Shown here: positions 32,033-42,739 of the stretch, piece by piece
Numbering within the stretch: position 1 is the stretch's first letter
How the letters are laid out: every line of letters starts with the position of its first letter
Origin: Haematobia irritans
Taxonomy: Eukaryota > Arthropoda > Insecta > Diptera > Muscidae
Direction of reading: 5' to 3'
DNA: 64,000 nucleotides
NCBI RefSeq assembly: GCF_050003625.1
Contig: NC_134400.1
Location: 47,481,096-47,545,095 of the forward strand
Position numbers and translations under genes: made by a program
Notes under the pieces: generated by a model
What the model saw: only the letters and a program-made list of their open reading frames with translations
Told to the model about the DNA's origin: nothing
Database searches by the model: none

Positions 32033-32636
32033 AGATTTAGATATAGCTCCCGTATATATCTTTCGCTCGAGATTCACTACATGGCCCCACAATTCAGAGT
32101 TTTTATTTGGTTCAAATTTTGTTGAAGTCGGTTCAGATTTAGATATATACATCTTTCACTCGATATTCACTTATATGGCCTCTAAAACCAGAGTTTTATC
32201 CTGATTTGCTTTAATTTTTCCAATTTTTCCAAAGGAAGTACAATTCAGAGTACGCCGAAAGAGTTCTATTCTTCGTGAATTCTTCATTAAAGGCCGGTAC
32301 TCTGTTCGGTTTTCGCGTTGAAACTCCATACAAAACTGAATTTGCGAAAAATCACCGAAATATTTTTTCATTTTCAATACTTTGTTTGTTTTTCAACGCG
32401 AAATTTGACATTTAACGACAAACGCCACCTACAAAATTTGTGAAAACATTAAAGCGTCACCAATAACTGCAGCGATGAAACACAACAATAAACGCCGAAA
32501 CCCATACGTACATGATAATAACAATGCAACATCGCAATCGCTTTGAATAATTATTGTGCAAAACCGCTCAAAGGATAGCAGTTGGTGTTGTTTTGATTTT
32601 CATTTTGATACTCATTTTAAAGTTTAATTATAAAAG

Positions 32637-33478
32637 ATGGAAAACAAAAGAGTGAAACTGACACCGGAGGTTAAGAAACAATTGTGTCGAGCTGTTGAAA
32701 AGCATCCAATTATTTGGAATAAAAAAGAAAAGGGTCATTTCAATAGAAATGCGATCAAAAAAGAATGGGAGCAGGTTTCCAATGAAGTTGGGATTAGTGG
32801 TAAGGTAATTCTTAATTTGTGACATTGTTTAAGCATCGTCTTTCCTTAGAACAATTATGTCGAAATAGTTGGAGGAGCATCGTAGATAGCAGGCGTTATC
32901 AAAAGAGAAAAGCATTAAAATCCGGAAGTGGTTGTGATCCGCCGTTGGATATGAGTATTGAATATTTGGAGAGTTCGAATGAACAATGGGAGATCGAGGA
33001 CGATGTCCAATTTTTAGAAGAAGTTGAAACTATGCGATTGTAAGAGAAATAGTGTGGATTGTTTTCCGGTAAACTTAACTTTTTAATATTTTAGCACGGA
33101 TTTCAGTAACTTCATCGAAAATGATTATGAATTCGAAAGACCGCCAAGCTCTGGAACATCGTACTCATTTGTAAGTACATGACCATGTAAAGTTTAATGT
33201 AAATTTTTATCAACACTATAACAATATTGTAGAGAAATTCAAACATATCGACTCCAACATTATCAAATAGTGTAAATTCACAAAAATCGGACTTAGAAGC
33301 AGAGCTGTTACAATCAGTAACAAAAATTGCCAATGTAGCTGCAAAAAGTCATAGCAAACATTCAAGCTTTTTGGGCTACCTCAGTTCAATAATGGATGAT
33401 TTCAATAATAACGAAAGAGACGAATTACAAGAAAGAGTCCTGGAGATTGCCTTGGAAATACGTAGAAGAATGAAATGA
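32637..33478 (+). CDS. Harbinger accessory protein with MADF and BESS domains (4 exons)
   Basis: I infer exons 32637-32799, 32850-33039, 33095-33170 and 33233-33478, each bounded by GT and AG with matching phase. They give an uninterrupted 224-residue protein ending in TGA. The MADF-like domain is at about residues 8-80 (aromatic marks IIWN, KKEWEQV, NSWRSIVDSRR), and would bind DNA in the helix-turn-helix manner of Myb/SANT. Acidic and Ser-rich text follows. A BESS-like motif lies at about 190-222 (FLGYLSSIMDDF ... LEIALEIRRRMK), a protein interaction motif. In this transposon group such a protein binds the ends and carries the nuclease to the nucleus. The gene is intact while its partner is broken. 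A host MADF gene is less likely, given the Harbinger terminus 350 bp upstream. Confidence 0.85.
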
Positions 33479-33626
33479 GCTATGTTTCAATTATTAATCT
33501 TTTTAAGTTTTTCTGTTCAATATTATATATTTTTTATATTTATTCTAGTTTAAAATGTACCTAAAAATGACAGTGTAACTGTAAACATAATTCAAAATAA
33601 ATGAATTTTTTAATAATAATAATAAG
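33479..33626. other. spacer between convergent Harbinger genes
   Basis: It holds AATAAA on the plus strand near 33597, a candidate poly(A) signal for the MADF-BESS gene. An AATAAT run follows. Confidence 0.5.
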
Positions 33627-34472
33627 TCAATCTAAATAGGCAGATTTCCTTTGCCAAGCTATTGATCCTTCTTCGGAATTGAAATAGGCTTTAATATTGT
33701 CACGAATTGTAGTTGCTGATTCTTCTGGCCTACCTACAGAGTGGGAAACCATATCCGAATAAAAAAGCGAATCTGGTCTTAAAACGTTTCGAAAACTTCC
33801 GCTTGCCACGTAGCTCTGAGGACAATATTTATTTTTTCTCGTCCTCATCAAAAATTTGTGCATGTATATACATGCCTTTATGATGTTTTTAGCTCTGTCT
33901 GGGCTGCAAAACATAGTTTTTGAGAGACAACAATATTTGGAACACATTATTCCAAACGCATTCTCCACGCATCGACGAGCTCTGCTATGTCGGTAATTAA
34001 ATATTTGTTTCTCTTCATCCAATCCCGAATTTTTTGTTGGTTTGTATGATTTCATTATACGCCGATGGAGAGGAAAAGCGTCGTCCGCAACGAACACATA
34101 TGGGCAAATATGATCGGACTTAGGAAAGGGAAGGACACCTTGTCTTATGGCCTTTCCCAAATTGCAATTACGGAAAACGCCTGCATCTCCTTCCGACCCA
34201 TAAGCTCCTACATCAAAATAGGTAAATCGGTAGTCGCCATTTGCAACTGCCATTAGCACAATACTAAAATGTCCCTGCGGAGAGAAGTAAACAAATATAT
34301 CATTGATGGCATATATTTCAGGGACTAAAATCAATAAATAAATTTCAAATTAAATTTAAGTTTTCTTGCGTAACTTACCTTATAGTTATAAAATAGACTT
34401 CCTGAATTCGGCGGACATTTTATGGAGACATGCTTCCCATCTACTGCACCAACGCAATTTGGAAAGTTGGGC
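33627..34472 (-). pseudogene. PIF/Harbinger (HARBI1-like) transposase, N terminus lost
   Basis: Two exons remain: 34472-34379 and 34274-33627, with a 104 nt GT-AG intron. Together they encode the complete DDE core: VGAVDGKHV (first Asp), FDVGAYGSEGDAGVF (second Asp) and RARRCVENAFGIM (Glu). The YVFVADDAFPLHRRIM motif lies between them. The reading frame is open to a TGA stop. Upstream, text changes at 34473 into DINE-B repeat, so the N-terminal helical part is missing. This is the superfamily nuclease that inserts at TWA sites. Confidence 0.92.
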
Positions 34473-34665
34473 CTATAGAAACCGTGGTTTTTATCCAAAT
34501 TACCTGAAATTGGAAATCTAGAGGTATTTTAGCACCATAAAGAGGTGTGCTAAAAATGAGTATCGGTCCATGTTTTGGTATAGCCCCCGTATAGACCGAT
34601 CTCCCGATTTAACTCCTAGAAACCGTAGTTTTTATCCGAAATGCCTGAAATTGTAAGTATATTGG
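34473..34665 (-). repeat. DINE-B repeat fragment truncating the Harbinger element
   Basis: One and a quarter B units in reverse (GTGGTTTTTATCCAAATTACC, AGTATCGGTCCATGTTTTGG). The joint with transposase text is abrupt. No DINE terminus is present, so the fusion may be a deletion or an ectopic recombination rather than a simple insertion. Confidence 0.75.
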
Positions 34666-35694
34666 TATTTTGACTCACTGGTGAGGAATAAAACAAATGT
34701 TGAGTTTGAATTTTATTACACCATAAGGTAGATTTATTTAAAATTTGTTGAAGACCTTATTCGCGAGCTGTTAACTTGTTTCAATCAATAAGCGAAGCTA
34801 AATTGATTTTTGATTTCATTGTTCAATTCTAGTGTACCAAATTTAAAACGGTACTTCATTCATTATTTTATCAATGATCTTTCAAAGTCATTCATATTTT
34901 CTACATACGTATAAATTATTTCTTAAACTTACTCTTTTTCATTCATAGGTTTACATTCACTGATATTAACAGTTTTGAAAGCAACAACAACATATTCATA
35001 TTAGTAAAGTAATATAAAAATCAACAATAACAATACTCATTGAGAATCATTCCACGTGAGATCATAGACTATAGACTTTAGATGAGCCATGAGTGTCAAA
35101 CTATTTTTGACAGTTCCGAAGATTAAGAATAAACGAGAAAAATAAGAGCACGCTTACAATCTCTTTCGTTTTCCTTTTTGTAGTTTGCCAATTTTACACA
35201 AAATTAGAACGTGTTTGATGCAACAGAGGATTTATAAATAAATTAATATATTAAAAGTTCATATTTGAACAAAAAATTGTGACCAAAACCGCGAAAATAC
35301 GAAATTTAATTTTGAGCAGTATTGCTCTTTACGAACAACACAAAAGCAAATGCACGAAAATTAATATTTGGGACTGACTCTTTACGAAAAAATCAAAACG
35401 AAATGTCAGAAAATTAATTTTTGGAACTGACACATTTTTTTAAAGAGAATAGTGGATCATCTACGTATTATAAGGTCTATGCGTGAGATTACTAAAGTGA
35501 CAAGAGCAATGAGTATAATTATGAATGAGAACAAAGTGTTATATTTATGAATGAGAGCAATGTGGTATACACAACGAGAGATATATAATATAACAAATAT
35601 ACAGCTAAACATGAATGAAGTAAACAATAATAAATTTGAAGCGAACACAGTGTGGATTAAAAGTACGTTCACCACCACTCACAAAAACGAGTAT
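34666..35694. other. unassigned AT-rich spacer
   Basis: About 1 kb with no convincing frame. ACGAAAATTAATATTTGGGAC and CAGAAAATTAATTTTTGGAAC near 35354 and 35408 form a local direct repeat of about 50 bp with changes. Confidence 0.4.
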
Positions 35695-35840
35695 CGGATT
35701 TAATTTTTATCTGTCCATTTGGTGAGGCCTACAAATAGACAGATTTCACTTCTTTAGGGTATAGAAGGCGCACTGATCATGAAAATTGCTTGAAACTGAA
35801 TGTAAAATTTCCAGATTTTACTTCTCGTAATCATTTAAAT

Positions 35841-36847
35841 CAGAGCTTCCCAACCCAATTTGCTTCGCGCCCCTCAAAAAATGTATCAATTTCGTTGCAC
35901 CCCCCAACCTAAAACAAATTTTGTTTACCCAAACAAACAGAAATAAATATTAACAAAAGCTGAAAATATGATTAACAATAACTAATTAAAAATAAAAATG
36001 TTTATGAATATTAATATAAAGGAGTTTATCAATTAGTGGAAAATTTGGCAATTATTTCAACATGACGGCAGTTTCAACATGAAGGCAAGACAGATATTTT
36101 GATTTTATGTCTAAAAGTGACGAAAATAGATTCAACATTTTTAAAATGTGTGAATACAAAAGTGGGTACTGGTTCTGATATTTTAGCAAGATTTTGTAGT
36201 ATATTATTAATGTTTTGTAGAACTTAACAATTAGTGTTGTTTTAACACCGAAAAAAAGTGAACTGTTTTATAGGAAGAATGAAATACCACGTACGAAAAT
36301 TGAACTAAATTTTACTCCACATTTTGAGATTTCCACAAAGCGTTGTTAAAACCAGGAACTTTTAATGCCCTGTTGTACTTTTTAACTGCAGTTCACGAAA
36401 TTACATCATATCATAGAAGAAAAATGAACTAAAAGTAAAGAAGAAAATCATTGGCGCCAAATCATGACCATTTTAACCATATACGAGTAGTAGTTCATTT
36501 TTACTATTTTTGGGAATCGTACGAAAATGTTAATTTGTTTTAGTTCATATTGAACTTATGTGTACGGTTATTGAACTTTATACTCACGTTTAGTTCATGA
36601 AAATTTGAGACATACTTAAAAAAAAGTAAGATATCATTAGGCTGTAGAAAATAATAAAATTTAACTACAAGTAAATAATTTTTTTCCAATAAAAATAAGT
36701 TAAATTTAGCGTTAGTGTAACTACGGATTTTTTTTCTGTGAACAAATTTAATGATACAAAACCTGCTCAACCAAAAATGACGCTGCGCCCCTGGAATCTC
36801 GTGGTGCCCCCCTAGGGGGGGGGGCGCCCCCCATTTGGGAAGCTCTG
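35841..36847. mobile_element. hAT MITE, GCGCCCC family, perfect 8 bp duplication
   Basis: Termini CAGAGCTTCCCAA and TTGGGAAGCTCTG are exact inverted repeats. ATTTAAAT flanks both sides without mismatch, a clear hAT signature. Near both ends are GCGCCCC and CCCCCC words, including a 9-base G run. The 1007 bp includes the nested MITE 36246-36740, so the element itself is about 510 bp. Confidence 0.9.
36246..36740. mobile_element. CACxG-ended MITE, GTTCA-rich, AA duplication
   Basis: Reverse copy of 31291-31779 with ends CACCGAAAAAAAGTGAAC and TTTTTTTCTGTG. The hAT relative at 18902-19115 gives the empty site (ATTAACAAATTTAATG); here TTAA, element, AACAAATTTAATG shows a 2 bp AA duplication. Confidence 0.78.
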
Positions 36848-37158
36848 ATTTAAATAATGGGTGGTGAAAATCTTCAGATTTTATATTTCAAATCAAGCCG
36901 TTATTTCATCATTTTCTTGCACACTTTCAAACGATGTTAATGATTCCGCTAAAACTCAAACAAAAATGAATCTGATACAGTCTTCATAGGTAAAACCTTT
37001 AAATTTATTTTCGGGAAGTGTACTAGTTGAACTGCTCTGCTTGGGAGAATATCTGTCATTAAATCCCTCTGAAATTTCAAAGGGAACTATATTATTTTAT
37101 TCATGGTGGTGGGTTTTTAAGATTCGGCCCGGCCGAACTAACTGCTGTATATACTTGT

Positions 37159-37694
37159 TATAGTACCTCATGTATAATAAATTCTTACTAAAGGTGTACC
37201 ATATATGTTTATTAACCCAATTTGTCAGGTATGAAATCAAAGATGGTTTACACTAAATGAAGACTCCAAACCATATTTTGTAGTGAATCTTTGGTCTCCG
37301 TGGTCATATGAATTTAAATCCAGCTATATAAATCTGAACCGATATCAACCGAATTTGACATACATAATAGGAACACTAGTTCTACTCCCTGCATAAAACT
37401 TCATGTAAATCGGAGTTCAACTTTGTTCTTTGTGGTCACATGGGTGTAAATCGGGCGAAAGATATATATGGGAGCCGTATTTAAATCTGAACGGATTTAA
37501 ACCAACTACACTTTACGATAGTGCCAATTCTACTCCTTGTTCAAAATTTAATCATCTAAAACTCTGGTTTCCAGGGCCATATAGGTAGTATACTGGAACT
37601 ATATCTAAATTTGAACCGATTTCAACCAAATGTGGCCATATTACCACATTATCAATTGTACTCTTTATGCAAAATGTATACCAGAGCAAATGAA
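37159..37694 (-). repeat. DINE-C repeat fragment
   Basis: C-type units in the reading TATAAATCTGAACCGAT, TTCTACTCCCTGCATAAAAC, TAAATCGGGCGAAAGATATA. About three diverged 153 bp units without termini. Confidence 0.65.
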
Positions 37695-39380
37695 ACAAGT
37701 ATAAACGGCTGTGAGTTCGGCCAGGCCGAATCTTATGTACCCTCCACCATGGATTGCGTAGAAACTTCTACGAAAGACTGTTATACACAATCGAATTACT
37801 TGGGTTGTGGTATCTTAAATCGTTTTCCAAATTGTGAGTTAATCCACACGTGGTATATATTAGGCAAAAAAGGTATGTAAGTCTACAAATAATAACGAAT
37901 CGATATGGACTTTTGCACGGTACGTAGGGAGCCAGAATTGAAATATGGGGGTCGCTTATATTGGGTCTATATACAATTATGAACTTGATATGGACCAATT
38001 TTTGTGTGATTGGGGATCGATTTATCTGAGGGCTATATATAACTATAGACCGATATGGGCCTAGCTAGGTATGGTTGTTAAGGGCCATATATTAGCACAA
38101 AGTACCAAATTTCAACTGACTCCGAGGAAATTTACTCCTCCAAGGGGCTCCAAAACCAAATCTCGGGATCGGTTTATATAGGGGCTATATATAATTATGG
38201 ACTGATATCAACCAATTCATGCATGGTTGTTGGATACCATATAGTAACATCACGTACCAAATTTCAACCGAATCCGATGAATTTTGCTCTTCCAAGGGGG
38301 TCCGGGTCAAATCTGAGGATCGGTTTATATGGGGGCTATACATAATTATGGACCGATTTCGACCAATTTTTGCATGGGTGTTTGAGGCCATATATTAACA
38401 CCACGTACCAAATATCAACTGAATCAGATGAATTTTGGTCTTCCAAGAGGCTCCGGAGGTCAAATCTGGCGATCGGTTTATATGGAGCTATATATAATTA
38501 TGCACCGATGTGGACCAATTTTTGCATGGTCATTAGATACCATATACTAACACCATGTACCAAATTTCAGCCGGATAGGATGAAATTTGCTTCTCTTAGA
38601 GGCTCCACAAGCCAAATCTGGGGATCGGTTTATATGGGGGCTATATATAATTATGGACCGATATGGACCAATTTTTGTATGGTTGTTAAAGACCATATAC
38701 TAACACCATGTACCAAATTTCAGACGGATCGGATGAAATTTGCTTCTCTTATAGGCTCCGCAAGCCAAATCGGGGGATCGGTTTATATGGGGGCTATATA
38801 TAATTATTGACCGATGTAGACCAATTTTTGCACAGTTGGTAGAGACCATATACTATCATCATGTACCAAATTTCAGCCGGATCGGATGAAATTTGCTTCT
38901 CTTAGAGGCTCTGAAAGCCAAATCGGGGGATCGGTTTATATGGGGGCTATATATAATTATGGACCGATGTGGACCAATTTTTGCATGATTGTTAGAGACC
39001 ATATACTTACACCATGTACCAAATTTCAGCCGGATCGGATGAAATTTGCTTCTCTTAGAGGCCTCGGAGGCCAAATTTGGGGGTCCGTTTATATGGGGGC
39101 TATACGTAAAAGTGGACCGATATGGCCCATTTGCAACACCATCTGACCTACATCAATAACAACTACTTATGCCAAGTTTCAAGTCGATAGCTTGTTTCGT
39201 TCGGAAGTTAGCGTGATTTCAACAGACGGACGGACGGATGGACGGACATACTCAGATCGACTCAGAATTTCACCACGACCCAGAATATATATACTTTATG
39301 GGGTCTTAGAGCAATATTTCGATGTGTTACAAACGGAATGACAAAGTTAATATACCCCCCATCCTATGGTGGAGGGTATA
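37695..39380 (-). repeat. DINE-A copy with regular 153 bp units
   Basis: Complete: 3' end left (GTACCCTCCACCATGG), 5' end right (reverse of TATACCCTCCACCATAGG). ATGAAATTTGC recurs at 38580, 38733, 38886 and 39039, exactly 153 bp apart. These units are open on the plus strand for 51 codons each, giving the 146-codon frame at 38370-38810. The GACGGACGGACGG run near 39225 marks the 5' region. Confidence 0.9.
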
Positions 39381-39391
39381 ATAAAAAGAAA

Positions 39392-39516
39392 ATATCATAG
39401 CATCCGGAGCGGAGCGTTTTCCAAAAGAAAAACCGCTCCGCTCCGGGTTTTAAAAATATCGCTCCCGCTCCGCTCCGGCCGAAAAAGGGTTTGCTCCGCT
39501 CTGCTCCGAATCCCTG
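39392..39516. mobile_element. hAT-like terminus, CGGAGC-word array
   Basis: Read on the minus strand it starts CAGGGATTCGGAGCAGAGCG and continues with six or more GGAGCGGAGC or GCTCCGCTCC words separated by A or T runs. Only one end is present; the DINE end at 39380 is close by. Confidence 0.55.
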
Positions 39517-39630
39517 CGCTGCACAGTGGTCGATCCCTTTGGCCAAAAATAAAAAATCAAAGTTAGAAATTTGTCAAAAAGTGTGGCATCACTGTTTCTT
39601 ATGCGAACAAGGTTTTACAATGTGTATTTT

Positions 39631-40584
39631 TATACCCTCCACCATAGGATGGGGGTATATTAACTTTGTCATTCCGTTTGTAACACATCGAAATATTGCT
39701 TTAAGACTCCATAAAGTATATATATTCTGGGTCGTGGTGAAATTCTGAGTCGATCTGAGCATGTCCGTCCGTCCGTCTGTTGAAATCACGCTAACTTCCG
39801 AACGAAACAAGCTATCGACTTGAAACTTGGCACAAGTAGTTGTTATTGATGTAGGTCGGATGGTATTGCAAATGGGCCATATCGGTCCACTTTTACGTAT
39901 AGCCCCCATATAAAGGGACCCTCAGATTTGGCTTGTAGAGCCTCTAACAGAAGCATATTTCATCCGATCCGGCTGAAATTTGGTACATGGTGTTAGTATA
40001 TGTTCTCTAACAACCATGCAAAAATTGGTCCATATCGGTCCATAATTATATATAGCCCCCATATAAACCGATCCCCCGATTTGGCTTGCGGAGCCTCTAA
40101 GAGAAGCAAATTTCATCCGATCCGGCTGAAATTTGGTACATGGTGTTAGTATATGGTCTCTAACAACCATGCAAAAATTGGTCCATATCGGTCCATAATT
40201 ATATATAGCCCTCATATAAACCGATCACCAGATTTGACCTCCGGAGCCTCTTGGAAGACCAAAATTCATCTGATTCAGTTGAAATTTGGTACGTGATGTT
40301 AATATATGGTCTCAAACAACCATGCCAAAATTGGTCGATATCGGTCCATAATTATATATAGGCCCCATATAAACCGATCCCCAGATTTGACCTCCGGTGC
40401 CTTTTGGAGAAGCAAAATTCATTCGATCTGGTTGAAATTTTTTACGTGGGAGTAGTTTATGATATTTAACAACCATGTGAGTTGAAATTTGTGGATGACA
40501 GTCTTTCGTAGAAGTTTCTACGCAATCCATGGTGGAGGGTACATAAGATTCGGCCTGGCCGAATTTACGGCCGTATATACTTGT
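39631..40584 (+). repeat. DINE-A copy
   Basis: Ends TATACCCTCCACCATAGG and CCATGGTGGAGGGTACATAAG ... ACTTGT match each other. It has three repeat units. The text jumps near 40480 from a unit directly into the 3' terminal region, so part of the 3' half is deleted. Confidence 0.88.
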
Positions 40585-41194
40585 TTTTGTTTAATTCCAT
40601 CTGTACTCTTTAAGAACGGCTTCAAAAAGAGAGCAAGTAAGCAGTTGGATTTTGAAGTGTGAAAAAGTATAAAATTAAGTGCACTTTTAAATAAATAAAA
40701 CAAAAAAAATTATATCGAAATAAATCGAAATGAATATTGAATTAAATGGTATTAACTATATTCTAAAATAAAAAAGTGTGTAAAAATTGTTTTAAATTTG
40801 TTATAAAATCAATTTTTGTCAGTCTCATTGTTTCGTGTTCGTTCGTTCTTATATGTACATTTTATGTAGAGTTTTAGTTGTCTTCCCCCCTGAAGTTTCC
40901 AATGGGATTTTTTGTGGTTTATTAGTTAATATTTCAAGATTCTAAATTGATAAAAATCAGCTGCTTTCTTTTGCCCCCTTTGTGTTATCTCCCTAATACC
41001 GAAGTGGTCTTGTTTTTTATATCCAAATATGAATTTTTGTGTGGTGTTTGTTAATACCAGTTTACACTGAAAATGTACCTCGAGCTAGAAATGTCCGATT
41101 ATATCTTTGTTTGTACTTGAATGCAAGGTATTGAGATGACGAACAAAAGTTTATAATTGGATCTCTGATAAGTTAATTGGTTCAAAATATATCG
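40585..41194. other. unassigned spacer
   Basis: AT-rich sequence with no frame or repeat I can name. Confidence 0.4.
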
Positions 41195-41945
41195 ATGAAA
41201 ATAGGGCGAATTTTCAAAACCATTTTGTTTTACAACTTCATGAAAATCGGATAAAAACTATTGCCCTTGGAGTAAAATCGTGAGATCGGCCTATACGTGG
41301 GCTATACCAACACATGGGCTGATTCACCTCATTTCAGTTACATTTATTTGTGATCTTAAAATAATTCTAGAATTTAAATTTAGGCAAATCAGATAGATAG
41401 TACGTTTTCTAGAAGCCCAAAAAAATAAAATCGGAAGGTCGGTATATATAGGGGCTATACTAACACATGAACCTATAACCATCATTTTCTTCACACCTAT
41501 TTGTGGTCCTATGTGTGGTCCTCTGTATTTGAAGTTTAAGGTAAATCGGATAGAAAATACGGTTTCTAGAAGCCCAAGAAGTAAAATCGGGAGATCGGTC
41601 TATATGAGGGCTATACCAAAACATGGACCGATAGATACCATTTTCGGTACTCCTATTTGTGGTCCTAAAATACCTCTAGATTTCCAATTTCAGGGAAATC
41701 TGATATAAACTATGGTTCCTAGAAGCTCAAGAAGTAAAATTGGGAGATCGGTCCATATGGGGGCTATACCAAAAGATGGACCGATACACAACATTTTCCG
41801 CACACCTACTTTTGGTCCTAAAATACCTTTAGATTTCAATTTTCAGCCAAATCGGATAGAAAATACAGTTTCTAGAAGCCCAAGAAGTAAAATCGGGACA
41901 TCGGTCTATATGGGGGGCTATACTAAACCGTCATCAATCAATCCC
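41195..41945 (-). repeat. DINE-B repeat array without termini
   Basis: Four to five B units (TCTAGAAGCCCAAGAAGTAAAAT, GGGGGCTATACCAAAACATGG) at 153 bp spacing. They stay open on the plus strand across 41511-41987 with one stop. Neither end is preserved. Confidence 0.75.
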
Positions 41946-42739
41946 ATTTTATCATTAAATAGTCCTGACATAATTATAAAGCCTTGACCGAAGTTTCACG
42001 ATGGTACCTCCACGGGAAGTATTTTTGGCCGCTAACTCCATATAGCACCGACCACTGTGCGCTGAACACAATTTTTCGATAAGAAGACCGCGATGAACAT
42101 TATTAACAGGGCACGCATTTTGATTAAAATTCAAACGTTGTGCGTTTGTAAGACTATTCATGAAGAAGGTGTTTGATAACGAAAAAAAACGTGCGTCACC
42201 TGTTTAAATTAGTGTTGCTAAAAAATCACCCTTTATTTTACCATGGGCTTATAAGACCACTCACGTTTCATCTCTCTGGAAATTTATTTCATTTTATGTC
42301 AACCCAGCTCACTAACTTTGTGCAAGCTCAGCATCATTAGTAAGCAAGATGACGCATACAATTTCTTAACTGTTTCACCATTATGCTAACCCTATGGAAT
42401 ATACAGATACTTCTCCCACAGCAAAGTAGATTTGTTTTTATAGTACAATGTCCAAGAAAATGGATAACAATAAAGAGATCACTAATGCTAAAGTAACGCA
42501 TATCACAGAGACGAGATGGTGAAGACCGTAAAGATGGTATTAAGCCCACAAAAACTGTTCAACGTACCATACGTACTACTTCGTCATCATAATTTATCAT
42601 TAAAGAGAAATAACACCATTGTGAAATGATTCTAATGATGGTAGTATAAAGAAATTTGTTATTTTTGTAAACAAGTAAGAATGACCTAATGTCGGGCGGA
42701 GGAGAATTATACAGGGTGGCTGACACACTGAAAAAAAAA
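41946..42739. other. spacer with a D-type DINE 3' end
   Basis: Near 42668 ACAAGTAAGAATGACCTAATGTC resembles the 3' end of another DINE subfamily. The rest (41990-42660) shows no feature I recognise, although CAGAGACGAGATGGTGAAGACC near 42508 is locally GC-richer. Confidence 0.4.

Larger units (their letters stand above)
31157..32205 (+). repeat. DINE-C fragment hosting a SINE hosting a MITE
   Basis: TTTATACCCTTCGCCATCTG is a DINE 5' end. C-type unit text (GATTTAGATATAGCTCCC, TATATCTTTCGCTCG) resumes at 32033. Between them is the SINE 31213-32032, itself split by a MITE. Order of events: DINE, then SINE, then MITE. Confidence 0.75.
32291..34472. mobile_element. PIF/Harbinger element, right end lost
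   Basis: The left terminus AGGCCGGTACTCTGTTCGG follows TAA. The element holds two convergent genes: an intact MADF-BESS gene and a 5'-truncated DDE transposase. The right part is cut off by a DINE-B fragment at about 34473, so the right TIR is missing. Two-gene organisation (a Myb/SANT-like partner plus nuclease) is established for this superfamily. Confidence 0.88.
35695..37158 (+). repeat. DINE-B copy split by a hAT element
   Basis: B-type 3' half in plus orientation: text near 35700-35840 (CATGAAAATTGCTTGAAACT) continues at 36856. The 3' end is GGTGGTGGGTTTTTAAG, TTCGGCCCGGCCGAA, ACTTGT at 37158. The 5' end is absent. The hAT insertion at 35841-36847 duplicated ATTTAAAT. Confidence 0.8.

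Noticed and set aside
32637..32822. MADF frame as a 61-codon gene ending at 32822
   Set aside because: The stop is inside a 50 nt intron; splicing at GTAAGG continues the domain in frame through three more exons.
38370..38810. 146-codon open frame as a host protein gene
   Set aside because: It is made of 153 bp DINE repeat units, lacks a start context and conserved domain, and recurs in every DINE copy. I report the open frame as an observation only.
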